From Siphonodentalium dalli (lineage: Eukaryota; Mollusca; Scaphopoda; Gadilida; Siphonodentaliidae), in the NCBI GenBank assembly GCA_032622095.1, contig CP136063.1, positions 32,366,987-32,430,986 on the forward strand: a DNA stretch of 64,000 bases, given 5' to 3'. The notes below the pieces were generated by a model. It ran no database searches. It saw only the letters and a program-made list of their open reading frames with translations, and was not told where the DNA came from. How positions within the stretch are numbered: position 1 is the first letter of the stretch; each line of letters opens with the position of its first letter. Below are positions 46,401 through 58,320 of the stretch, piece after piece. Made by a program: the position numbers and the translations under genes.

Positions 46401-47190
46401 AGTGGGAACAAAATTCATAATAATGGAAAAGCACTTGGAGGTCGTGAATAAAGCTACGGCGGCCCAACTATTCGAGAGCGTCTAGCTCTGTTTGAATAGT
46501 TGGGTTCACCAACTAGTCCAGAAGATGAAGAATTGAGAAGTTTGAAACTTTGATCCACGATAGTAAGGCCTAAGGCCAGTAAGGGGTCTGTACATGTAGT
46601 AATTACTGATAGTGATAAGCCTGCTGTACAATAATACTACTTTTGCTGTTTTACTGGTCTTAACTGAGTACTGTGTCAATGTGATATTGTTAATTCAGTT
46701 CCACTCTAATGTACATTAACTGGCAATGATGCATCACTATTGAAGGCACCGGTAATCCTAGGTCGACTCAACATGACCGCTTTCGCAGATTGCTGCTTCT
46801 TGTCCAGTAGAAGGATACGCACTACGTTCATGACTGAACTACGGTAATACCTAAATACCAGGAGGACGCGGCGTAGAAACTTGGTACTAGTACAACAGTT
46901 GTTACACATGTACACGACAAAGAAAATTATCAACAAGTGAGCGTCATCAACAAAGTTGCAAATTAAAACACGGCAAAGGTAAATTAGTAATCCCTACATA
47001 CCAGGAGGACAAGGCATTGAAACTTGGGACAACAGTTGTTACACGGCAAAGAAAATTAAAACACACTGCAGATGAATGTTTATACATGTACTGTGCAGTC
47101 GAGATCACCTGGACTACAAATATTTAAGGATTATACCATTTGATGAGTAGATGCGTGACTGATAAAAGAATTAGAGACTCCATATTGTGA
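43406..47190. other. non-coding DNA with a (TTTCG)n microsatellite
   Basis: No gene supported. About six TTTCG units lie at 43700-43728. 44180-44220 has a small inverted repeat around the motif cctgacttttat/ataaaagtcagg. 46850-47045 contains two related segments (aataccaggaggac...gaaacttgg; cataccaggaggac...gaaacttgg). Predicted frames of 60-90 codons lack family features. Confidence 0.5.
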
Positions 47191-47648
47191 GATAACTACC
47201 CATTATAATCTCACAACTTGATTTAAACTATACGAATGTCCCAATATATAAAACCCCAAACTCAGATATTCGTGTTCGGTTCTCGAAACCTCACACGTCT
47301 TATCATCAGCGAAGATATAAACACAATGAAGATGGCTCCCAAATATGGTCAAGAGAGATGACCATAACGGAGGAACCAATCCCGATGTGTATTGCCAAAC
47401 GCCTCATCTAATATGCATCCCAAATAGTATATAAGAAACAACCACATCCCATCACATCATGCTTTCACTAGACTCATCTCATCTAGAGGTTATACGGTAT
47501 CCAGGCATCACGCACACCAGGCATCACCCATTCGGGGACATCATTTCGCGGCGACCATTCTATTTGTACACACTGCATATATTGTTCACTACGTAATAAA
47601 GACTTGTACCTACTATATCTATGTGTTCATTAGCTCACATAGTATTAA
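47190..47648 (+). repeat. putative 5' LTR of a Gypsy-like retrotransposon
   Basis: The left boundary is uncertain. Right-hand features are clear: a TATA box tatataag at 47428-47435, AATAAA at 47595-47600, and an end just before a tRNA primer-binding-like TGGTGCCGTGAAC at 47649. No matching 3' LTR was found in the window, so this rests on signal order and on the downstream gag-pol. Confidence 0.5.
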
Positions 47649-47666
47649 TGGTGCCGTGAACAGTTC
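47649..47666 (+). other. putative primer-binding site
   Basis: TGGTGCCGTGAACAGTTC directly follows the candidate LTR. It begins with TGG, as expected for pairing with a tRNA CCA end. The cognate tRNA was not identified. Confidence 0.5.
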
Positions 47667-47829
47667 TACGTCGCACCACACAACTTGAAGTCTCGGCCAC
47701 TAGACGATTACTACAGAGCAGAAACATTATCAAACCGCTACTCAACCACAGGGATACAGCCTTACACTCCAGCCACGGATAGACAGCCTCACACACTAGA
47801 CCACTGCATCGGTCAACCATAGCTCAACC

Positions 47830-47945
47830 AATCGGACACACAGGACCGCATACCAACCCTTCGGACACACAAGACCGCATACCAACCCTTCGGACACCCA
47901 GGACCGCACACCAACCCTTCGGACACACAAGACCGCATACAGATA
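47830..47945 (+). repeat. 29-bp tandem repeat in the retrotransposon leader
   Basis: About four copies of agaccgcataccaacccttc plus ggacacaca, just downstream of the primer-binding site. Non-coding leader in which the unit has expanded. Confidence 0.85.
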
Positions 47946-48184
47946 TAGACGAATCAACCTTTTGTTCTTATACAACCAGCTCACATCGTGTATCCAGCTA
48001 AAAACATTACTACTCACGCCTCTTGCAGACCAGATTCAGATCCACATAAACATTAACATCCGGTTTGGACATCCTTCGACTTCCAATAAACACGACAAGA
48101 ACATTCTGTACATCATTCATCATCACAGACTTGTGCACATTATTCTTCTTGGAAATTGGTGAGTGACCATCTTTTCTTTCCCAT

Positions 48185-48739
48185 TTGCTGTCAAATTGCA
48201 CACCCCCTATTTTTAGCATTCTTTTACCTTTTTTTTCCACGTGGGTTATGGACACATCACCTGATTCTACTACACCCACACTACTTACCCACCCCACTAC
48301 AATACATGCTTCAAACGATCAGCCCATACCACCCACCTCTCACAAACAACATTCAGTTCTTAATTTTAAAACTTACTGTAGATACGCTTTACCCCACCAA
48401 ATAAATTTATCGCCACAACTCATTAAATATTGCAATCCCATTCGCATTGATATAACGCAAGATACAATCTGCTTATACGTGCGTTGTATGATTACAAATA
48501 ACTACTCAGGACAAACACTAGATTCTTGGAACGAGTGGCATACATTTCCGGCTCATTTTACGGATTATCCCAAACTTATTGTTAACTCTATAGTCGCGGC
48601 AATTCCCATAAAGCATCCTAATAAATCACCTGAATCGTGTCAAATACACCTGAATCGCATAATTCACCGCCACGGCACTTGGAAAAAAATTCAACATATT
48701 TCGCACCCATACCATAGATCCCAAAACAGACACCGTTAA
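48185..48739 (+). CDS. unrecognised leader ORF upstream of gag
   Basis: 184 codons, ending 15 nt before the gag start. The N-terminal part (MLSNCTPPIFSILLPFFSTWV) is hydrophobic, like a signal or membrane segment. The middle contains IRIDITQDTICLYVRCMI and WNEWHTFPAHF, and the C-terminus is His/Arg-rich. No family recognised. It could be an accessory protein of the retrotransposon or a chance frame in C-rich leader sequence. Confidence 0.35.
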   Translation: MLSNCTPPIFSILLPFFSTWVMDTSPDSTTPTLLTHPTTIHASNDQPIPPTSHKQHSVLNFKTYCRYALPHQINLSPQLIKYCNPIRIDITQDTICLYVRCMITNNYSGQTLDSWNEWHTFPAHFTDYPKLIVNSIVAAIPIKHPNKSPESCQIHLNRIIHRHGTWKKIQHISHPYHRSQNRHR

Positions 48740-48753
48740 TCCTTAATAACATA

Positions 48754-49905
48754 ATGGAGTCACCACCTCCACAGAGCAGCGATTATTTTCATCCAAGCCA
48801 AAATTATCAGCATCACCTTGAATCAAACAGGGAAACAGACCGATCAACCGCAAGATCCCCGGGGGCCCACACAGACATTACTAATGAAATGGGCAAAGGT
48901 ACTCAAAACCTGTTATTGTCAAGGCTTACCCATGAAATTAGCCATTTCACTAGTTCTATCCGCGACCAGACCGAAAGTTTAAAAACACAAACAACAATAA
49001 CAGCACTGTTGGGGATGAATTCCATTATTGAACCCTTCGATGGCAAGCCTGACGCTTTTCCCCAATGGGTCCATGCGGTGGAAAAATACTCCCGCGCGAT
49101 TTCGGCACAAGATGAGACTATAATCAAAATTGCCGCTCAGACATGCAAATCTCAAGTTTCTGAATTTATTCAACGCTTCATAAATGAAAATAACACAGAC
49201 GGAAAATTCACGTTCACCTGGACCGATCTTAAATCACAGTTACGCTCATTATTCAGTTCCATAACTGATTCGCCTCAAGCCCTTTCCTCATTACGAGCCA
49301 TTAGGCAGAGACATACGGAAACAATTGCCATGTTTGCAGAACGCATACGCACCCTTGCTAAACACGCGTTTACTGATGAAATTAACACAAGAGCAGTGCA
49401 ATCCCAATTAGTAGCATTTTTTTCCGACGGTATTCGTGACTCTAGTATCAAATTCAGGCTTCTCAAAGACGATCCTGTAACGCTTGATAGAGCTACTGAT
49501 ATTGCCCTACGCGAAATGAACCTTCGGCAACGTTATCGCTTACGTTACGGTGAACATCATAATGATTATAACCAATTCCCACAATTACAACCCCATCAGC
49601 CAATGGATATCGACAATAACCACCGGCACATTCCAAGAGGCCCATCACAATCCACTTACACCCCCCGCCAATCCAAAGACAGACACCGAATCAATGATCA
49701 CCCCCACAGGCGCCAACCTTCAAATTCCCATCACCCCTACTCTGAACCAAGGGTCTCCCATCCAAACCGCATCCAAACCATGGATGCAAGATATACTACA
49801 ACACATCAACGACCTCTCTTCTGCACATACTGCAGATTAACCAATCACACCACAGACCAATGCAGACGTCGGGCTCAAAATAACAACCAATTTTTAAACA
49901 TATAA
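48754..49905 (+). CDS. gag: Gag capsid/nucleocapsid protein of a Gypsy-like retrotransposon
   Basis: 383 codons from MESPPPQSSDYF. Residues about 90-260 match the retrotransposon Gag capsid pattern (FDGKPDAFPQWVHAVEKY, FTWTDLKSQLRSLF, ALSSLRAIRQRHTETIAMFAERIRTLAKHAF). A His/Pro/Arg-rich linker and one zinc knuckle CTYCRLTNHTTDQC (C-x2-C-x4-H-x4-C, about residues 359-372) follow. It would form the particle and bind RNA. Frame intact. The following pol is in another frame and separated by 47 nt. Confidence 0.88.
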   Translation: MESPPPQSSDYFHPSQNYQHHLESNRETDRSTARSPGAHTDITNEMGKGTQNLLLSRLTHEISHFTSSIRDQTESLKTQTTITALLGMNSIIEPFDGKPDAFPQWVHAVEKYSRAISAQDETIIKIAAQTCKSQVSEFIQRFINENNTDGKFTFTWTDLKSQLRSLFSSITDSPQALSSLRAIRQRHTETIAMFAERIRTLAKHAFTDEINTRAVQSQLVAFFSDGIRDSSIKFRLLKDDPVTLDRATDIALREMNLRQRYRLRYGEHHNDYNQFPQLQPHQPMDIDNNHRHIPRGPSQSTYTPRQSKDRHRINDHPHRRQPSNSHHPYSEPRVSHPNRIQTMDARYTTTHQRPLFCTYCRLTNHTTDQCRRRAQNNNQFLNI

Positions 49906-49952
49906 GGACTCATTGCATCACAAATTTCACCCCCACCCACCAACGCAAAGCA

Positions 49953-52646
49953 ATGAGTCCAATAACACATCAAATTAGCACCACAGGCAACCACAATCAT
50001 AGATATGCTAAAGATCATCGAACATACGAATCTCAAAAGCATAGAGTCTATAATTCACAGCTGCAGTCCATTAATCATTACCCCACGCTACCATCAAAGT
50101 GCCAAAACCAACGATATATTAATTACCGCACGCGGCGCCCACTTGATCTCCCTCGCCACAGGCACGTAACACATACCACTTTCTGCCATAGCAGGTGTTC
50201 CTCTATGAAACCCAGATTTCATAATTCTTCCAATAAGTCTATCTCACCACTTCTGGATTTAACCTTTCCTTCCCAATTTAAAACCCTGAATCGCCTTGAA
50301 AAGCCCAAGCACCAACACATTACTAATTCTTACTCATCACCCAAAAGAAAGTCAACATGCACCAATTCTCGCGAATCACATTCCAATACTGCAATTAACC
50401 CTATAATACCACCAGTCAAACCCATACAACACACCATACCAGTACTTAAATATCCAAGTGATATGACAGATGGTGCTCTAAACCAAACACCATGCTCAAC
50501 TATCATTAAAATGCACAAACAACGGATTAGATCACTATTAGATTCCGGGGCAACCACCAGTTGCTTGAAATACGACATTTATAGATCCATACCAAATCGA
50601 CCACCTTTAATTAAAGAACATGTGTTACTCACATCAGCCGATGGAACCACAATGAAAGTTTTTGGATCCACACATCTCACATTTAGAATCGGAAAACTCA
50701 CTCTTACTCACAAATTTGTCATATGTGCAACCTTGTCCCGTCCCTGCATTTTAGGGCGCGACTTTATGAAACAACACAGTATTAGACTTTACTTTGATCT
50801 AGAAAAATTTAGAATACAGAACCAATTATACCCAATGTTAAGGGATGGTCACATTGCGTCACTCATCCGATCAACAAATAACGTTTCATTATCACCCCAC
50901 TCATGCGCAATCATAAAAGGCAAACTAATAGGGCCAAATGATATGTTTAACACACCTATAATCCGAATAGGCAAAGGTAACATGTCCATTTTCGAACAGG
51001 AACCAAATGTACATGTAACCGACACGATAGCAGATGCAAATAATCCAAATATTTGCGTCATGATAGAAAACCAATCGGCGTCACATATGTCCATTAGGAA
51101 AGGTCGGGTAATCGCACAAGCATTTGGCACTCAAGAGCAAATGATATGCAGGGCATCCGATGAGGAAAACATTAACTCATCTCCGCCAATCAAACACAGT
51201 ATAAACACCATAGGTGACCGGCAAGACATTAACCCTCCAGTCACCACGACTCACCCTGACATTAACCCTCCAGTCCCTCCAGTCACCACGACTCACCCTA
51301 TATCTATCGATGATATTGTGGCACCTCAACACCTTAAACATCAAATATTGCAACTAGTATCACAATACCCTGATGTTTTTACAAATGACATAAACAAGAT
51401 AGGATATTGTCCAAAAATTAAAATGAAAATCGACCTCAAACCAAATACTTTACCTATTTTTTGCAAAAAATATCCGACACCGCTGAACAAACAACGAATT
51501 ATGGCTGCTGAGATAAAAAATTTATTAGATGCAGACATTATTAAACCCACTGCCCATTCATCGTGGGGATTTCCCAGTCTCCTCATACGCAAAGCCACAC
51601 CCACTCCCGATGGTACTCCCAATTACCGATTGGTAATCGATCTCAGAAAACTCAACGATGTTTCCATTCCATTAAAATGGTCGATGCCTAGTTTTACAGA
51701 AATATCGTCCAAGTTACTCGGCTCAACAATTTTCAGTATCTTTGACCTATCAAATGCTTATCATGTTATTGGGGTCGAACCCGAACATGTCCCCATATTA
51801 ACTATGAATACGTCCGAAGGACAATACAGTTATCAAAGAGCTCCGATGGGATATGTCTCGAGCTCAGGGTATTTTTTAAAACTCATGAACATGGCCCTAC
51901 ACGATTTATCATTCGTGGAAGGATTTGTCGATGACCTCATCTGTCATAGCTCCGATCCTCAAACGCATATACAGCAGCTCACAAAATTATTTGACAGACT
52001 CAGAGAATACGGCTTAATAGTTAAACTATCAAAATCTAAATTTTGTCAACCACAAGTCAAATTTTTAGGACATATTATTTCCGACAAGGGCACATCCCCT
52101 GACCCTGAAAAAATTTCAATTATCAAGTCTCTACCACCTCCGAAATCAGTTAAAGAAGTCCGCAGATTACTGGGAATTCTTAATTTTTACAGGTCATATT
52201 CTCCCACTTTCGCATCCACGGCATTGCCTTTAATCAAACTCACAGCTAAATATGCTAAATTTGTGTGGGATGCGCCGTGCCAAACAGCGTTCGACACGCT
52301 TAAAGAAAGTTTAGCAACCGCCCCCATCTTAGCTTACCCAAATCCCGACAAACTGTTCATTCTGACAGTAGATGCATCTATCCATAGTATCGGGGCGATA
52401 TTATCACAATATGCTAATAGCCAAGATGATAAACACGTTGAACTACCAATCGCGTTCGCCAGTAAAAAACTTAACAAATCACAAAGGAATTATTCTGTCA
52501 CGGAAAAAGAAGCATTCGCTATATATACGTTTGCAAGGCAATTTAAATTTTACTTACAGGGATCCCAAGTAGAGATTAAAACAGACCACTTACCCCTCAT
52601 CCACATGTTTAAACGAGAGGCCGATCACGATCGGCAGATGTTAACC
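49953..52646 (+). pseudogene. pol: Gypsy-like Pol (protease, reverse transcriptase, RNase H), interrupted
   Basis: Opens at 49953 (MSPITHQIS). Aspartic protease active site LLDSGATTS is at about residue 197, with the ILGRDFM flap-side motif near residue 270. Reverse transcriptase: PNYRLVIDLRKLND (about 555), FSIFDLSNAYH (about 592), APMGYVSSSGYF (about 630) and the FVDDL catalytic pair (about 657). RNase H has LTVDASIHSIGAI (about 805), TEKEAFAI and KTDHLPLIHMF (about 880). After DRQM (52643) the frame runs into an insertion and stops at 52670. The RNase H end resumes at about 53850. An integrase domain was not found, so the element is incomplete. Confidence 0.92.
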
Positions 52647-53848
52647 CATCCCTTGACGATAAAAATTTAATATGATCGGATAAATGAGAGTTTTGGTGTT
52701 GAATTATAGAGTATACTGTTATGTACTATTATAGACAAATGTACATAACACAAATTATTGGAATTTATGGGTCACTGGCATTTATATAAGAGAATGCACT
52801 GGTACAGGATCTGTAATGCTAAACCACCACAGCCAGCAAGTCTGTGGGTTAAATGTGTAGGTGTGACCTGGACATGGAATACTTGGGTTAAGAGAGTCCA
52901 ATTTAAGTTTACAATAATAATGTGTCCTAGTATACAGATAAGCAACCTCACCACTGACCCATTAATATCAATTATATAGCACAGCTGTCAAAAAATCACA
53001 GGAATTGTTTATGTTGAACACTGACCTCTATTAACCAATAACAATTATAATGATATCAGACCATCTGAAGATATAACTCTGCAACACAGATGTCCAAGTC
53101 TACTGTTAATATCATGTGATGTTTATTGTTGAATCTTATTTTAAATTAGATACCATAGCCTTCTTTATCAGATTATTTGCACATTGGCATAAGAGACATC
53201 AGAAAATAATATAGCTTTATCAATAGCTAAGTAGTCCAAAAGCAATTGGTGAATTAATTAAAAAATTAAAGGGACACATTGGAAATCTTTTTATCAACTT
53301 GTATCATAATCATCAATATCTAAATGAAAACAAATGACAATGTCAATGACATTTTTTTAATTATTATTATAAAAGTTAAAAATATTTTTTTTTTTAAATC
53401 AATTTTTTTTTTCAATTTAAAAAAAAAAAATGGTCATAACTCCTTTAAAATAAATCGGATCAAACCCATATTCGAACTAGATCTGTATTTTGGGCTGTGA
53501 AACTCACATACCAAATTTGGTTCCAATCAGATAAAAAATGTTTGAGTTATGGCAGAATGTGTGAATTCTAAGTCGAAAAAGGGCCATAACTCTGTAACAA
53601 AAACTCGGATCAAACCCAAATTCGAACTCGATCTGTATTTTGGGCTGATATACCCATATACAAAATTTGCTTCTGATTGGATTGAAAATGTTTGAGTTAT
53701 CGCATTACACGTGAAGTGTCTACAGACGGACAGACGGACAGACGGACGGACGAACGACGAGTGGTCAATCCGGACAACGACACTATGTTTACCATACATG
53801 GTATGGGTAAACATAAAAACAGGATCTGATAAACACAAAAATTCAAAA
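52647..53848. mobile_element. 1.2-kb insertion inside pol
   Basis: It separates the RNase H motif KTDH...DRQM from its continuation LEISALNPKITYIKGTN. It is AT-rich with T/A runs (53380-53435). Two related segments around gggccataactctgtaac (53430-53530 and 53580-53700) end in gacggacagacggacggacg (about 53728), a tail style common in mollusc dispersed repeats. No coding frame. Exact borders and target duplication are unclear. The first part recurs with the gypsy border at 62824-63300. Confidence 0.7.
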
Positions 53849-53849
53849 A

Positions 53850-54158
53850 TGGTTTTTGGAAATATCAGCATTGAACCCAAAAATTACTTATATTAAAGGC
53901 ACGAACAATGTTACGGCCGATTTTTGCAGTCGGATAAACCCCGACACACACCCGTGCATCAATTCTTGCACCGATAGCGACCCAAATCCACCCCTCAATC
54001 CCCTTGTACCGGATATTAATATACTTGACATGAAAGATATTCAGGAATTTTCAAAACAAAAAAAACAACCAAAACAGAACACGGATTCCGAATCATCAGT
54101 TGATCTCGACGACAGCCCGGTCCTTCCTCCTATAACTAATAATATGAACATAAGCTAG
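53850..54158 (+). pseudogene. pol: 3' remnant of pol after the insertion
   Basis: In frame it reads LEISALNPKITYIKGTNNVTADFCSR, the conserved RNase H C-terminal pattern (YIKG-N-VAD-LSR) of Gypsy Pol. An Asp/Pro-rich stretch follows, with a stop at 54158. No integrase zinc finger or DDE core follows, so the element was truncated or its 3' part replaced. A G-rich tgtggggggggggatt at 54202-54217 could be the relic of a polypurine tract. Confidence 0.85.
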
Positions 54159-56085
54159 CTTAATTAACGAACCAAAGCTGAACAACATGGGTGCCCGTTT
54201 GGTGTGGGGGGGGGGATTAACTTCTTGTGTGGTCATTTCTCAACCAGTGAAACTGACGTTGTGATATGGCATAGCGGCTGAAAGGACGATAAACCTTTAT
54301 CAACCGACCAACATGGATGTTCCTGTGGCTTCAATCTCATATGATTGAATAATTTTACGACTGGTACTTCCAAGTTCATAAATATTCTAAATGTGGCCAT
54401 ACTAGTATGTACATGTATATGGGGTAAATGATAAATCTATATCTGTCCCTATTTGAACCAAATGTAAAAAAAAAACAAATCAATCTGAGATGAAAGTGAA
54501 TACATTTTCCTCAAAATGGTTACAAAATGATTAGTTTTAAGCATTGCACCACTGATAAATGTTCCTTTAAATTATCAGCTTAATAAATAAAGACATATCA
54601 TGAGCATAGATGAAAACGAGTTAATAGCCTATCGCCCTATATAAATAATAATAAATAATATCAAGAGAGAAAGGAGACTTTTGTTGACTTATTAATCGGA
54701 TTGCTGATATTAAAGGTACGGTTGGCCTTGGCGGTGGGTATCCTGTGAAAATATTTCGACCCATCAAAAACCGCCACAAACAGAAAGAACATCAAAATGT
54801 AGACAGACTTTGTCCATATACAAATAAGAAACATCACATAAACAGTATGTTATTGTCATTTGTTTGACCATTGTTATGTAAACAAAAGCATAAAAAGTTA
54901 CTTTTCTGGTGTTTGTTTATATTATAATGGTAAATATAAAGAGCGTTCTTTGTTGCTGAATTCCTGATATGGAACTAATAAAGAGCGTTTATATAATTTG
55001 TGTGTGATTAGCCAGTGACACTGTGCTGTCTTCTGTAACACAATCAGGCTCTTGCTTATGTAAAATATAGTAAGTTTTTATGATAGCATGCTGTTTACGC
55101 GATGGTCATGGTATATATGAACGAAACTGTATGCGTTTTAATGTTTGTCTGTTTACGGTGTTTAGAACAAATATGAATATTTTCGACAACTAAGGCCAAC
55201 CGTGCCTTCAAGCTTATTGTTGATATTGAAAGGCCATGATTTGTCAAAGATATTTAGTTTCATTGGGAATTTGAAAAAACAGTCCCGTTTTATCCTTCAA
55301 ATGGAAGGTAATCTATCTCTTGATTTTTCTCCCAGATCATGTCCAAGTCTGAGTTTAACCAAATTAAATAAATCTGAATGTGAATCAAACTTCATAAAAT
55401 AACAGAAACTGAGAACCTGGTGTGAGTTAAACTGTGGCGGGGTCTCAAGCAGTCTACCCCTGCACATCAGAAAAAATGCCATTAACCCTATCATGACTAG
55501 AGCTCCCTGAAATTTTGCGATTAACTTGGTCAAATGCACACACTTATTAGAATATATGTGACTCTCCCATTGGGAGCCTCGCAAATATAAGAAAATACAT
55601 TGTCCTAACAATATTTGCCTTGACATTGTAAGCCAGTGATTTCTTTTATATATTCGAGGATCACTATGAGAGACTCGCATATACATGTATAAGAGTGTGC
55701 ACCGGCACAGTATATATAATGCTGCGCGAGCACATTTCCTGTCATGAAAGGGTTAAATGGCAATAGCAGCTTGAGGATAGAAGTGATCTATCATACCACA
55801 GGTCAATTCAACCAGTCCTAAACACAAATTTCCTTTGCACGTTGTTGATAGAAATACATGTACATGGTTTGCAATTTTGTCAATTCATAACTTCACTTCC
55901 CCCGCAGTGAGTAGACTATAGTGACTAGTGTTACAAGTATATATTTTGTCATGCATTCACAATAAAATGTAAACTACTGCCAGGAATGAAATGAAATTGT
56001 AATTCAATATTCATAATTCTCATTTGCAATAGTAGTAATTGAAAGACATACCGGGTACATGTAACAAAATTTTACTTTAGGTAAA
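54159..56085. other. non-coding DNA
   Basis: No gene supported. Open frames at 55202-55402 (+) and 55297-55686 (-) overlap each other and show no family features. The remainder is AT-rich spacer. Confidence 0.5.
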
Positions 56086-56215
56086 TGCTTTGCATTTCCA
56101 CCGCGACCGAAATGCAACTACACCGCGGCTTCACCGGCTAACTACAGTTGGTCCGCGGTGTAATTGCCATTCGGCATGGTGTATTTGCCATGGTGTACAT
56201 TCATCAAACTGAAAT
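56086..56215. repeat. ccgcggtgtaattgccattcggc dispersed repeat, copy 1
   Basis: A run of imperfect units around accgcgg, gtgtaattgcc and attcggc in both orientations. Longer members of the same family are at 57445-58130 and 60610-61005. Confidence 0.7.
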
Positions 56216-56349
56216 GAAAGTGTCAATGACACTGTAGCTCAACTTGGAAAGGGAATAATTTAATGTATTAGTCAATGGAGGCTGGAGCGATTAGGAATGT
56301 GGAAAGTTGATTGTCCAATACTAGTTTATCAACATATACAGGTATATAT

Positions 56350-57430
56350 ATATATAAATATAAAAGTAAAACCTAAGATGGTTGCTGGCGGCTATGTTTT
56401 CCAATAAAATTCAAAAGCATTTGATAGCTTTAGTCATGCAAAGAGTAAAATCCAAGATGGCTGCCGGCGACCATGTTTTTTTGCCAAATACCCTCAATAT
56501 TACTTATTTCATGATGAACAGTACGACCTGTAACCCGTGCTAATGGATTGAATATTGATGGCCACTGGCGGCCATGTTTTTTGTCCGAATAACCCCAAAA
56601 TGACTCGTTCCCATCTACATTCCAATTTCAACAGCCATGACAAATTTTATGATGTCAGATCAGACTAAAAATACGACCTGTAGCCTGTACTAAAGAATTT
56701 AGTCATACAAAGAGTAAAATCCAAGATGGCTGCTGCAGCCCTGGGAATTAGCCTAGGAAATAGGCAATGCCTAGGTAGAAGCAGAGGCAAAATTGGTTTG
56801 CCTAGGAAATTATATTTCCTAGGTAAAACAAGTTCATTGGGTTACTACTAGTATTTACTAAAATTGATTTGTGTCTATCAGAAATAGAACCTCTTCAGCC
56901 AAAATGACTTCCTTAAATCACTCTTCACATATATTGTCCTGCAATTGTTTCCATGGCACTGGGCCATAAACTAGCTACACCGGTATAAGGACACCTATTT
57001 TGGAGATGATTTGTGGAATTTATTTCACCTAGGAAAATATATTGCCTTGGCAAATTTTCCTTAATTCCCAGGGCTGCTGCTGGCGGCCATGTTTTTGGGC
57101 CGAATGACCCCAAAGTTACTCATTCCCATCTACATGTACATGCCAATATTAACATCCATGATGATCAGATGAACAGTACAACCTGTAGCCCGTGCTAATG
57201 GATTGAATTTTGAAATCCAAGATGGCCGCTGGTGGCCATGTTTTTTTCCGAATGACCCCAAAATGACTCATTCCAGTCTAAATGTTGATGTCAACAGCTA
57301 CCGGGTATGACAAATTTCATAATGATCCGACCAAAGGTACGACCTGTAGCCTGTATTGTTGACGCATCACATACACACAGACGACAAAGCCATGGCAATA
57401 GCTCAAACTTTAAGTAAAGTTGAGCTAAAA
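56350..57430. repeat. tandem 'aagatggc...ggccatgttttt' repeats (~170-200 bp)
   Basis: About five diverged units contain ccaagatggctgc, ggcggccatgtttttt, ccgaatgaccccaaaatgactc and tacgacctgtagcc. The last ends with gacgcatcacatacacacagacgac and agctcaaactttaag. The pattern is typical of long non-coding dispersed repeats in molluscs (from memory, not searched). A MITE interrupts one unit at 56737-57075. Confidence 0.75.
56737..57075. mobile_element. 339-bp MITE with agccctgggaatta ends
   Basis: Inverted ends agccctgggaatta and taattcccagggct. Direct gctgc on both sides (atggctgctgc before, gctgctggcgg after) is compatible with a short target duplication. The interior has several gcctaggaaat-type units. 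It is inserted inside one of the 'aagatggc' repeat units, which reads across when the insertion is skipped. No coding capacity. Confidence 0.75.
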
Positions 57431-57444
57431 AGACAATGCAAACC

Positions 57445-58130
57445 AGAAATCTAACCACGGTGTACATGCCATTCGACCGTGAGGGTAGTTTCCTTTCGGC
57501 AAATACGGTACACCGCGGTGCCAATAGACACTTGTTTTGTCCAGCGTGGTACAACGCGTCCGAATGGTGTGTACACTATGGTTAGATTTCTGGTTGGTAT
57601 CGTCTTTTTTCAGTTTAATGAACATACCCCGCTGGACAAACAAGTGTCTATTGGCACCGCGATGTATTTGCCGTTCGGCTGTGGTGTCAGAGTTTGTAAC
57701 TGCAGTTGAGCACCACGGCTGAACGACAAGTACACTGCGGCCAAACGGCAAATTCACTGTGGCCGAAAGGCAACTACCCTCGCGGTCGAATGGCATGTAC
57801 ACTGTGGTTAGATTTCTGGTTTGTATTGTCTTTTTTGCATTTTGATGAATGTACACCGTAGCAACTACACCATGCTGAATGGCAATTACACCGCGGCCCA
57901 ACTGTAGTTAGCCGGTGGAGCCGTTGCATTTCGGCCGCGGTGGCAACGCTAACCGCAGTTAAGTGGACACTTGTTTTGTCCAGCAGGGTACACTGCGGCA
58001 ACTACACCATGGCTGAATGGCAAGTACGCCGCGGCCCAACTGTTAGCCGGTGCAGCTGCGGTGTAGTTACATTTCGGCCACAGTGGCAACGTTAACCACA
58101 CCGCGGTTAAGTGGACACTTGTTTATGCGA
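57445..58130. repeat. ccgcggtgt/attcggc dispersed repeat, copy 2 (complex)
   Basis: Alternating direct and inverted units (cgaatggcaagtacaccgcgg; gtggacacttgttttgtccagc) with copies of ggttagatttctggttggtat on both strands. Overlapping frames on both strands are by-products of the symmetry. Confidence 0.8.
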
Positions 58131-58237
58131 AGACATTAGCTACATATTTTATTTATCCATCGCACAAAACTTGCCGTTTGTGAGGTAAATCTGTCATTTT
58201 CCTCAGTTTTACATTCGTTACTTCGATGTGTTGTATG

Positions 58238-58320
58238 GGAGGCCAAATTCACATTTAATAATTAATTGTGCTTAAGCCCAATCAAGCACAATTAATTATT
58301 AAATGTGAATTTGGCCTCTC
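58238..58320. repeat. 83-bp hairpin
   Basis: A 37-bp arm gaggccaaattcacattta... is repeated inverted with a 9-nt loop (aagcccaat). Almost fully paired, with no coding content. Confidence 0.9.

Noticed and set aside
57291..58001. Several overlapping Cys-rich frames
   Set aside because: Products of the inverted CGCGG-type repeat, with similar frames on both strands.
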